From: CAZMGD01 sp964565705
GTDB taxonomy: Bacteria; Actinomycetota; Acidimicrobiia; Acidimicrobiales; Ilumatobacteraceae
DNA: 15,898 bases
Direction of reading: 5' to 3'
NCBI GenBank assembly: GCA_964565705.1
Contig: CAZMGD010000100.1
Location: forward strand, 1 to 15,898
Positions 7,538 to 13,516 of the stretch are shown in pieces. The notes beneath the pieces were generated by a model. The model did no database searches. It worked only from the letters and a program-made list of their open reading frames with translations, and had not been told where the DNA came from. Within the stretch, counting starts at the first letter, position 1. The number at the start of each line of letters is the position of its first letter. Made by a program: the position numbers and the translations under genes.

Positions 7538-8194
7538 ATGGCCCTCCAGGTGGAAACCAAGGACAGCACTGCCCTCACCGATGCCGATCTCGACGAGATG
7601 GCGTCGATGGGCGGATCCTTCGACATCGGGCTGCTGTCGAAGGCCACCCAGGACTGGGTGCTCAGCACCTCGGCCCGCATCGACGACAAACTGCACGGCT
7701 ACCTGTTCTCCACGCTCGAGCGCATCGGCGGCACGCCCTGCGTGCTGATCGGTCTGCTCAGCGTCAAGCGAACCTCGAAGCGCGACACGGTCCTGAAGGG
7801 CCTGATGGGCGAGGCCTACCACCGGGCCCTGATGGCGTTCCCGGACGAGGACGTCGTCGTCGGCTCGCGGTTCGTGACCTCGCACGGGCTCGACGCGTTC
7901 AAGGCACTCACCGAGGTGATCCCCCGTCCCGGTCACCGTGCCGTGGGTGAGGAGCGGGCGTGGGGCCGGCGCCTCGCCAAGCGGTTCGGCGTCGATTCGC
8001 AGTACGACGAGAAGACCTTCGTCGTCAAGGCCAACGGTCAGAGTGGCTACCTCGACTACGAGTCGCTGAAGGCCGACAGGATCCCCGCCGACGTCACCGC
8101 CCAGTTCGCCGACGTCAACGTCGCCAAGGGCGGCGCCCTGATCGTCCATGGCTGGACGATGGCGGAGGATCTCGTCAAGCTCGGCGCCCGCTGA
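7538..8194 (+). CDS. Hypothetical protein, possibly acetyltransferase-like
   Basis: 218 aa from ATG 7538, with GGGAG at 7521-7525 as a somewhat distant ribosome-binding site. No signal peptide or membrane helix is visible, so it should be cytoplasmic. The N-terminal 30 residues are acidic. A central stretch (GTPCVLIGLLSVKRTSK, then a helix GLMGEAYHRALMAF and a strand VVVGSRF) has a strand-helix-strand pattern that could fit a GNAT-like acyltransferase fold, but I cannot see a convincing acetyl-CoA pyrophosphate loop. The C-terminal half is mixed alpha/beta with a Tyr-rich patch (GYLDYESLK). The next gene overlaps its stop codon, so the two are probably co-translated. A -10-like TACGTT lies at 7476-7481 without a clear -35. 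GC-rich third positions and a long uninterrupted frame support a real gene; function is unknown. Confidence 0.75.
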   Translation: MALQVETKDSTALTDADLDEMASMGGSFDIGLLSKATQDWVLSTSARIDDKLHGYLFSTLERIGGTPCVLIGLLSVKRTSKRDTVLKGLMGEAYHRALMAFPDEDVVVGSRFVTSHGLDAFKALTEVIPRPGHRAVGEERAWGRRLAKRFGVDSQYDEKTFVVKANGQSGYLDYESLKADRIPADVTAQFADVNVAKGGALIVHGWTMAEDLVKLGAR

Positions 8195-8799
8195 GCCCCA
8201 CCGAGTCGCCATTCGCCGCGCTGGTCCGCCGGCGGAGAATGACCCGGTCGTTCTCCGCCCGCCCCGTCGACCCCGCGCTGCTGGAGCACCTCGCCGACCT
8301 CGCGTCGCGAGCGCCGAGCGCCGGCAAGACCCAGGGCTGGCACCTCGTCGCGCTCGGCGGTTCGCAGACCGCGTTGTTCTGGGACGCTGCCCTGCCCGTC
8401 GAACGCCGCGCCGAGTTCGCGTTCCCAGGGTTGTTGCGCGCACCGGTGATCGCCGTCGCCGTCGCCGAGCCCGAGGCGTACGTCGCCCGGTACTCGGAGG
8501 CGGACAAGGCCCGGACGGGACTCGGCGCGGGTGCCGACGCCTGGCCCGTGCCCTACTGGACCGTCGACGCGTCGATGGCGGTGATGACGCTGCTCTTGGG
8601 TGCCGAGGACGCAGGGCTCGGGGCGCTGTTCTTCGCCGTGTTCCACGGCGAGCGCGAGGTGCGCGGTGCGCTCGGGATCGCCGACGAGCACCAGATCATC
8701 GGTGCGATCGCGCTCGGCTGGCCCGACGACGACGAACGCCCCGGCCGCAGTGCGGCCAGGGTGCGTCGTGATCCGTCGGCGCTGCTGCGCAGTGTGTGA
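8191..8799 (+). CDS. Nitroreductase-family FMN oxidoreductase, probable CTG start
   Basis: About 202 aa. RRRRMTRSFSARPVDPALLEHL followed by APSAGKTQGWHLV is the FMN-binding N-terminus of nitroreductases; the C-terminal half has the GLGALFF and GAIALGWP segments typical of the fold. These enzymes use FMN and NAD(P)H to reduce nitro groups, quinones or flavins; the substrate cannot be told. The start is the odd point. No ATG, GTG or TTG lies in frame before the conserved RRRRMTRSF. The only early candidates are CTG 8191, which overlaps the upstream TGA in a CTGA junction, and CTG 8221. The first usable ATG (8239) would cut off the conserved arginines and has GGAG only one base away. I therefore favour CTG 8191 with coupled re-initiation. 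The gene ends six bases before the convergent lipoprotein stop. Confidence 0.8.
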   Translation: MSPTESPFAALVRRRRMTRSFSARPVDPALLEHLADLASRAPSAGKTQGWHLVALGGSQTALFWDAALPVERRAEFAFPGLLRAPVIAVAVAEPEAYVARYSEADKARTGLGAGADAWPVPYWTVDASMAVMTLLLGAEDAGLGALFFAVFHGEREVRGALGIADEHQIIGAIALGWPDDDERPGRSAARVRRDPSALLRSV

Positions 8800-8805
8800 C
8801 CGAGC

Positions 8806-9372
8806 TCAGTCGCCGCTGGTCGCCGCGTCGCAGTTCTCGAAGTAGGCGGAGAGCCGGGCCGAGGCCTCCTGCACCTCGACGGCGCTGAGGGCCTCGAGGG
8901 CCTCGAGGTACTTGGGGTCGGTCACGTCGGGCGAGCTCGTGTCGATGTCCTGGAGCTTCGAGTAGGCGTCGGCGAGGGTGTCGACATCGTCTTTCAGGTC
9001 GTCGGGCACGGCATCTCTGATCGCATCGAATGCGGCGTCGATGTCCTCGGGTGCGTCGGCGCTGTTGAGGTCGAAGCCGAGGCTGTTGAACTTGTCGTAG
9101 AGATCGCGGCACTCGTCCTCGCTGAGCGGCTCGATGTCGCTCGTGTCGAAGGTGGTGTCGGTCGAGTCCCCGACCGTGTCGTCCGCCGAGGTGTCGTCGG
9201 TCGACTCGTCCGCCGATGTCGTGCCCGCCGGGTCAGCGTTCACGGTCGTCGCGGTGGCGTCGACCTTGGTCGTGTCGCTGGACGAGTCGTCACCACCGCA
9301 TGCGGCGAGGGCGAGGATCCCGCTGAACGCGAGCCCGAAGGCTGCGCTCTGCAGCCGGCGAGTCCTGGTCAT
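8806..9372 (-). CDS. Secreted lipoprotein with conserved Cys pair (paralogue 1)
   Basis: 188 aa, ATG at 9372-9370 with GGGAG seven bases upstream (9384-9380). The N-terminus is a lipoprotein signal peptide: basic MTRTRR, hydrophobic core, and lipobox LAAC with C25 as lipidation site. Residues 26-80 are a low-complexity Asp/Ser/Thr linker, as expected for a tether from the membrane surface. Residues 81-188 are a helical acidic domain with C88 and C181 near its ends. The neighbouring lipoprotein has the same plan: signal, linker, C-x-DL-x-x-x-Y, helices, then V-Q-[DE]-A-x-A-R-[LV] and a final Cys 95 residues away against 93 here. I infer tandem paralogues whose two cysteines form a disulfide. 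Function is unknown. Its stop faces the nitroreductase stop with a 6-bp gap. Confidence 0.85.
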   Translation of the reverse strand: MTRTRRLQSAAFGLAFSGILALAACGGDDSSSDTTKVDATATTVNADPAGTTSADESTDDTSADDTVGDSTDTTFDTSDIEPLSEDECRDLYDKFNSLGFDLNSADAPEDIDAAFDAIRDAVPDDLKDDVDTLADAYSKLQDIDTSSPDVTDPKYLEALEALSAVEVQEASARLSAYFENCDAATSGD

Positions 9373-9399
9373 GTGTTGTCTCCCGTTGATCGTTCACGC

Positions 9400-9416
9400 G
9401 GTCCGGGGGGCGGACC
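9400..9416 (-). other. Hairpin in the leader of the lipoprotein gene
   Basis: GGTCCG (9400-9405) and CGGACC (9411-9416) form a perfect 6-bp stem around a loop of five G on the plus strand, five C in the transcript. It lies between the two lipoprotein genes, 15 bases before the ribosome-binding site of the downstream one. It could terminate part of the upstream transcript or shape the leader. No T-run follows on the minus strand. Confidence 0.35.
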
Positions 9417-9425
9417 CGTGCGGTC

Positions 9426-9431
9426 ACCGTA
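9426..9431 (-). promoter_or_regulatory. Candidate -10 element (TACGGT) for the downstream lipoprotein gene
   Basis: On the minus strand the hexamer TACGGT (9431-9426) lies in the short spacer between the lipoprotein genes, just inside the 5' side of the 9433 stop. Transcription would start near 9419, giving a leader of about 47 bases that includes the 9400-9416 hairpin. No good -35 was found at 16-19 bp, so this is a weak call. It would allow expression apart from the fabI operon. Confidence 0.3.
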
Positions 9432-9432
9432 G

Positions 9433-9972
9433 TCAGGTGGTCGGTGGCGATGCCGTCACGGTGGTGATGGCGGTGGTGGTGGTCAGGTCGTCGATCGTGC
9501 CCGGGCACGTCGAGTCGATCCCGGCGCGGACACGTGCCAGCGCGTCCTGGACGTCGTCGGACGTCGCGACGTCGTATGTGTCGCGCACGTCGGGATCGTC
9601 GAGCTGGTCGTCGCCGGGTGCCACGGCGCTCGCCGCGTCCTCGTAGGCGATGAACGCCTCGGACGCGAGGGCCCAGTCGCCGCGCAGCGCCTCGGTCAGC
9701 AGCGGCGTGACCGCCTCGTACAGCGGCCGAACGACCGCCTCGGGTCCGGACGACCCGATCGCCGCGTAGTACGCGCGGGACAGGTCGCTGCACGCGCCGA
9801 GTTGCTCGTCGGGGGTGGTCGCGCCGGAGTCGCCCTCACCGGAGCCGGCGTCGGGCTCCACCACCGTGGCTCGCGTCGTCGGGATGAGCGTCACCGGTGC
9901 AGGCGACTCGTCGCTGCACGCGGCCGCGAGTGCGAACGCGGCGACGCAGACCGCGACGAGGCGTCGGGTCAT
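9433..9972 (-). CDS. Secreted lipoprotein with conserved Cys pair (paralogue 2)
   Basis: 179 aa from ATG 9972-9970, which overlaps the stop of the upstream DUF255 gene as ATGA. An open frame extends 36 codons further upstream inside that gene, but those residues are Arg/Gly-rich and precede the signal peptide, so they are rejected. The N-terminus MTRRLVAVCVAAFALAAAC is a lipoprotein signal with C19 as likely lipid site; the lipobox has Ala at -3. A Pro/Thr/Asp/Gly linker runs to about residue 58. The folded part carries C61 and C156, spaced like C88 and C181 of the neighbouring lipoprotein, with the shared C-x-DL and VQDALAR motifs. The tail is Thr-rich (TTTTAITTVTASPPTT). Translational coupling to a thioredoxin-domain protein is suggestive, but that protein lacks a signal peptide. 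Function is unknown. Confidence 0.85.
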   Translation of the reverse strand: MTRRLVAVCVAAFALAAACSDESPAPVTLIPTTRATVVEPDAGSGEGDSGATTPDEQLGACSDLSRAYYAAIGSSGPEAVVRPLYEAVTPLLTEALRGDWALASEAFIAYEDAASAVAPGDDQLDDPDVRDTYDVATSDDVQDALARVRAGIDSTCPGTIDDLTTTTAITTVTASPPTT

Positions 9973-11954
9973 GTGGCCGCCGCGTCGAGCTGCGCGTCGA
10001 GCTCGGCGACCGTCGCCGCCGGCGTATCGCAGACGAAGTGGTGGCAGACGTACGCGAGCCCCTCGGGTCGCGACTGCCACAACGGCGATTCGTACGGCTC
10101 GCCCCAGGCGAGCACGGCATCGGGCATCCAGCGGTCACGGACCTCGGCGAGGAGGTCGGGGCGGTCGCCGACCACCGCCACCTCGGTGATGCCGTGATGG
10201 TGCATCCAGAGGGCGCCGAGCGCGTTCCCGGCCGCGGCTGGTGCCGCGGTCATCATCCGTGCCACCAGGTGCAGGATCTGCTCTGCCAGGTGGGCGTAGC
10301 GCTGGTTGCCGGTCAGCGCCGCCAGGCGGGCGAGGGCCACCGCGGCGGTCGAGTTCGCCGACGGTGTGGCGTTGTCCATCAGATCCTTCTGGCGCACGAT
10401 CAACGCCTCGGCGTCGTCGGCCGTCGTGAACAGCCCACCGTTGGTGGCGTCCCAGAACCGGTCGGCCAGCACGTCGGCGACCTCTGTGGCGAGGCCGATC
10501 CAGCGGGCTTGGCCGCTCGCCTCGCCGAGCCGGGTGAAGCCGTCGACGAGGGCAGCGTGGTCGGCGGCGAGGGCCATGTGGCGGGCACCACCGTCGGCGT
10601 GCCACGAGCGGAACCAGCGCCCATCGGGTGCGCGCAGCTCGCGCACGAGGAACTCCCCGTTGGCGATCGCGGCATCGATCCAGCGGCCGTTGGACGTCGC
10701 GGCGGCAGCCTCGGCGAGCGTCGCCAGCATCAGGCCGTTCCACTCGGCGAGCACCTTGTCGTCGCGCAGCGGGCGAGGTCGCTCGGCTCGCGCCGCGAAC
10801 AGCCGGGCCCGGGCCGCCTCGACCACCGGCGGCCGGAGCAGGACGCCTCGGTGGCGCACGCGGCTGAGGATCGTCGCACCCTCGAAGTTGCCGTCATCGG
10901 TCACCTCGTACCACTCGAGCGCCGCGGCGAGCTCGTCGCCGTCGAGCACCTCGGCCATCTGGTCGGGCGTCCACACGTAGAACAGGCCTTCGCGACCGTG
11001 TCCGTCCGCACCGGGCGAGTCGGCGTCCTCGGCGCAGTAGAAGCCCCCACCCGGGTCGCGCAGGTCGCGCAGCACGTACTCGACCGTCTCCTCCAGCACC
11101 TGGAGCCATCGGCGGTGACCGGCCACCTGCCACCCGTGCAGGTAGGTCCGGGCCAGCAGCGCCTGGTCGTAGAGCATCTTCTCGAAGTGGGGCACGAGCC
11201 ACTCACGGTCCACGGAGTAGCGGGCGAACCCACCGCCGAGGTGGTCGTAGATGCCACCGGAGGCGATCGCGTCGAGCGACGTCGTGAGGACCGTGGCCGC
11301 CCACTCGTCGCCGGAGTCGGCGAGGTGCCGGGCAACCAGCTCGAGGTTCATGGTCGAGGGGAACTTCGGGGCCTGGCCGAACCCGCCCCACTCGTGGTCG
11401 AAGGATTCGTGGAGCTTGGCCAGCGCCCCGGCGATGATCTCCCGCGGCGGCAGCGTGGACGCCGGCGCCATCGCCGACACGCGGCCGATCGCCTTGACGA
11501 GCGTCGTCGTGTTCGTGCGCACGTCGGCCTGGCGGTTGCGCCACACCTCGTCGATCCCGCGCAGCACCTGGAGGAAATCGGGCTTGGGGAAGTACGTGCC
11601 ACCGTAGAACGGCTCCCCGGTCGGAGTGAGGAACACCGTCATCGGCCACCCGCCGCGCCCCGTCATCGCCTGGACCGCCTCCATGTAGACGGCGTCGACG
11701 TCCGGGCGCTCCTCGCGGTCCACCTTGACGTTCACGTACAGCTCGTTCATGAGCGCGGCGACCTCGTCGTCCTCGAAGCACTCGTGGGCCATCACGTGGC
11801 ACCAGTGGCACGCCGAGTACCCGACGGAGAGCAGGATCGGGCGGTTGCTCGCCGTCGCATCGGCGAACGCGTCGGGACCCCAGGCGTACCAGTCCACCGG
11901 GTTGCCGCGGTGCTGGCGGAGATACGGCGACGTCTCCGACCCGAGCCGGTTCAT
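9969..11954 (-). CDS. DUF255 / DsbH-type thioredoxin-domain protein (YyaL/SSP411 family)
   Basis: 661 aa from ATG 11954-11952, chosen because it overlaps the fabI stop as ATGA and starts at the conserved NRL..E.SPYLRQH..NPVDWY segment. The thioredoxin-like domain (about 1-165) has the hallmark C49-H-W-C52 within SVGYSACHWCHVMAHECF, then VNVKVDREERPDVD and GGWPMTVFLTPTGEPFYGGTYFP. The remaining part matches the (alpha/alpha)6-barrel of this family, including VPHFEKMLYDQALLARTYL, and resembles glycan-epimerase or glucosaminidase folds. Family length is usually 650-700 aa, so it is complete. There is no signal peptide, so it should be cytoplasmic. The biochemical role of the family is not settled; a redox role for CxxC is inferred. 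The stop overlaps the following lipoprotein start. Confidence 0.92.
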   Translation of the reverse strand: MNRLGSETSPYLRQHRGNPVDWYAWGPDAFADATASNRPILLSVGYSACHWCHVMAHECFEDDEVAALMNELYVNVKVDREERPDVDAVYMEAVQAMTGRGGWPMTVFLTPTGEPFYGGTYFPKPDFLQVLRGIDEVWRNRQADVRTNTTTLVKAIGRVSAMAPASTLPPREIIAGALAKLHESFDHEWGGFGQAPKFPSTMNLELVARHLADSGDEWAATVLTTSLDAIASGGIYDHLGGGFARYSVDREWLVPHFEKMLYDQALLARTYLHGWQVAGHRRWLQVLEETVEYVLRDLRDPGGGFYCAEDADSPGADGHGREGLFYVWTPDQMAEVLDGDELAAALEWYEVTDDGNFEGATILSRVRHRGVLLRPPVVEAARARLFAARAERPRPLRDDKVLAEWNGLMLATLAEAAAATSNGRWIDAAIANGEFLVRELRAPDGRWFRSWHADGGARHMALAADHAALVDGFTRLGEASGQARWIGLATEVADVLADRFWDATNGGLFTTADDAEALIVRQKDLMDNATPSANSTAAVALARLAALTGNQRYAHLAEQILHLVARMMTAAPAAAGNALGALWMHHHGITEVAVVGDRPDLLAEVRDRWMPDAVLAWGEPYESPLWQSRPEGLAYVCHHFVCDTPAATVAELDAQLDAAAT

Positions 11955-12718
11955 GCGCCCATGGCGTGGAACCCGCCGTCGACGTGGACCATCTCGCCCG
12001 TCGTGGCCGGGAACCAGTCCGACAGGAGCGCGACGCACGCCTTGGCGACGGCGGTCGAGTCGTGGATGTCCCAGCCGAGCGGAGCGCGGACGTCCCAGAC
12101 GTCCTCGAACGCGCTGAACGCGGGGATCGACTTGGCCGCGACGGTGCGGACCGGTCCCGCAGCGACGAGGTTGCAGCGGATGTTCTGCGGGCCGAGCGTG
12201 CGGGCCAGGTAGCGGCTGACGGACTCGAGGCCCGACTTGGCCACCCCCATCCAGTTGTACGCGGGCCAGGCCTGCCGGTTGTCGAAGTCGAGCCCGACGA
12301 TCGAACCCCCGTCGGTCATCAGAGGTACGAAGGCTTCGGCGAGGGCCTTCAGCGAGTAGGTCGACACATGGATCGCGGTGGCGACGTCGTCCCAGGTCGC
12401 GGCCATGAAGTCGTCACCCAGGCAGGCCGCGGGCGCGAAGCCGATGGAGTGCAGCACGCCGTCGACGCGGCCCCACCTCGAGGCGAGCGCGTCGCGCACG
12501 CCGCCGAGGTGCTCGGGCGCCGTGACGTCGAGCTCGTACACCTCGACCTCCGACGGCAGCTTGCGGGCGGTGCGCTTGGTGAGACTGAGCCCACGGCCGG
12601 CGCCCGTCAACGCCACCTCGGCACCCTGCTCGATCGCCAGCTTCGCCACGCCGAACGCCAACGAATCATCCGTCAGCACCCCGGTGATCACCACGTTCTT
12701 GCCGTCGAGCAGTCCCAT
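11951..12718 (-). CDS. fabI: Enoyl-ACP reductase (NADH), InhA/FabI type
   Basis: 255 aa. It catalyses the last reduction of each fatty-acid elongation cycle, enoyl-ACP to acyl-ACP. The start GLLDGKNVVITGVLTDDSLAF is the atypical SDR nucleotide-binding motif of FabI/InhA. HSIGF (90-94) carries the serine equivalent to InhA S94. The active site is F145, Y154 and K161 in GLDFDNRQAWPAYNWMGVAKS, matching InhA F149, Y158 and K165. The C-terminal LLSDWFPATTGEMVHVDGG is also typical. It resembles mycobacterial InhA more than E. coli FabI in these segments, as I recall them. There is no clear ribosome-binding site before ATG 12718; a -10-like TACGGT at 12731-12726 would start transcription at about the ATG, so the mRNA may be leaderless. 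It is the first gene of a coupled minus-strand operon. Confidence 0.95.
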   Translation of the reverse strand: MGLLDGKNVVITGVLTDDSLAFGVAKLAIEQGAEVALTGAGRGLSLTKRTARKLPSEVEVYELDVTAPEHLGGVRDALASRWGRVDGVLHSIGFAPAACLGDDFMAATWDDVATAIHVSTYSLKALAEAFVPLMTDGGSIVGLDFDNRQAWPAYNWMGVAKSGLESVSRYLARTLGPQNIRCNLVAAGPVRTVAAKSIPAFSAFEDVWDVRAPLGWDIHDSTAVAKACVALLSDWFPATTGEMVHVDGGFHAMGA

Positions 12719-12725
12719 CCGTCAG

Positions 12726-12731
12726 ACCGTA
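12726..12731 (-). promoter_or_regulatory. Candidate -10 (TACGGT) for a leaderless fabI transcript
   Basis: TACGGT reads 12731-12726 on the minus strand. Its end is 7 bases before the fabI ATG (12718-12716), so initiation six to eight bases downstream would fall at or next to the A of the start codon. No Shine-Dalgarno sequence is seen upstream of this ATG. No -35 match was found at normal spacing. Confidence 0.35.
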
Positions 12732-12778
12732 GCCGTGAGCATGAGAAACACGGGGGCCTTGTGGAAGGCTGTGCGCGT

Positions 12779-13516
12779 ATGCGCATCGGGATTCTTGGCG
12801 GCACTGGGCCCGCCGGCAGCGCCCTGGCCGCCCGGCTGGGGTCCATCGGTTACACGGTCGTCATCGGTTCGCGGTCTCGGTACCGGGCGATGGAGACCCG
12901 CGACGCGCTGGTCGGCGCCTGGCCCCAGCTCGAGGGGTTCCTCGACTCGGGTGACAACGCGGCGGCGGCGAGTTGCGACGTGGTCGTGCTCGCCACCCCG
13001 TGGGACTCGGCGGCGACGACCGCCCGGGAGAGCGCCGATCTGCTGCAGGGCAAGGTCGTGATCAGCATGGCCAACGCGCTCGTGCGCGTCGGCGGGGAGT
13101 TCCAACCGCTCCTGCCGCCTCGCGGCAGCGTCGCCGCGCACGTGCAGGCCGCAGTGCCGGGCTGCCGCGTCGTCGCCGCGTTCCACCACCTGCCGGCCAA
13201 GGAGCTTGGTCATCTCGGCGAGCCGATCGAGAGCGACGTGCTGATCTGCAGCGACGACGAGGATGCGATCGGGGTCGTGAAGGACATCGTCCGCCACATC
13301 CCCGGCTGCCGCCCGCTGCACGCCGGCGCCTTGTCGAACGCGACGGCGATCGAGGCGTTCACCGCGGTGTTGCTGCAGCTCAACGTGCGCTACAAGACCC
13401 GTGTGGCGCCCAAGCTGACCGGCATCCGCGACCATCAGGTGGCGCCACCCGCTGAGGTGGCGCCGACCTCCGAGGCGGTGGCGGAGGTCGTGGCGGAGGT
13501 CGCTGGCGCATCATGA
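12779..13516 (+). CDS. npdG: F420H2:NADP+ oxidoreductase (NADPH-dependent F420 reductase)
   Basis: 245 aa from ATG 12779, with GGAAGG at 12763-12768 upstream. It exchanges hydride between coenzyme F420 and NADP. The start MRIGILGGTGPAGSALAARL is the Rossmann motif of the Fno/NpdG family; T9, S31 and R32 (in VVIGSRSR) sit where the archaeal enzyme holds the NADP 2'-phosphate. AFHHLPAKELG and the later GALSNATAIEAFTAVLLQLN are also family-like. In actinobacteria this enzyme supplies F420H2 to F420-dependent reductases; the PPOX gene at the right end could be one user. The last 26 residues form a low-complexity extension rich in Val-Ala-Glu (VAPPAE, VAPTSE, VAEV, VAEV), partly from a 12-bp tandem repeat. 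The gene overlaps mshC by ATGA, so the two are coupled. It is divergent from fabI, 60 bp apart. Confidence 0.9.
   Translation: MRIGILGGTGPAGSALAARLGSIGYTVVIGSRSRYRAMETRDALVGAWPQLEGFLDSGDNAAAASCDVVVLATPWDSAATTARESADLLQGKVVISMANALVRVGGEFQPLLPPRGSVAAHVQAAVPGCRVVAAFHHLPAKELGHLGEPIESDVLICSDDEDAIGVVKDIVRHIPGCRPLHAGALSNATAIEAFTAVLLQLNVRYKTRVAPKLTGIRDHQVAPPAEVAPTSEAVAEVVAEVAGAS
13478..13501 (+). repeat. 12-bp tandem repeat, two exact copies, in the 3' end of npdG
   Basis: GTGGCGGAGGTC occurs at 13478-13489 and again at 13490-13501, each encoding VAEV. Just upstream AGGTGGCGCC occurs at 13437-13446 and 13455-13464 (18 bp apart, six codons), and GGTGGCGCCACC (13439-13450) is a perfect palindrome. Together they build the repetitive C-terminal tail of the F420 reductase and lie right before the coupled mshC start. 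Confidence 0.8.

Noticed and set aside
3947..8443. A 1498-codon open frame on the minus strand, antisense to dnaE and its downstream genes
   Set aside because: It mirrors the codon pattern of dnaE in GC-rich DNA; the protein is His/Val/Asp-rich without any domain, while the plus strand has a fully conserved polymerase.
8797..8808. Shared bidirectional terminator between the convergent nitroreductase and lipoprotein genes
   Set aside because: The 6-bp gap holds no stem-loop; the small GAGCTC palindrome alone is insufficient.
9897..12212. A 771-codon plus-strand open frame opposite the DUF255 protein and lipoprotein
   Set aside because: It is antisense to genes with clear motifs (CHWC, lipobox) and its own translation is Arg/His/Gly low-complexity.
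12760..12765. A further TCCACA core (minus strand) between fabI and npdG
   Set aside because: A single copy without phased partners; likely chance.
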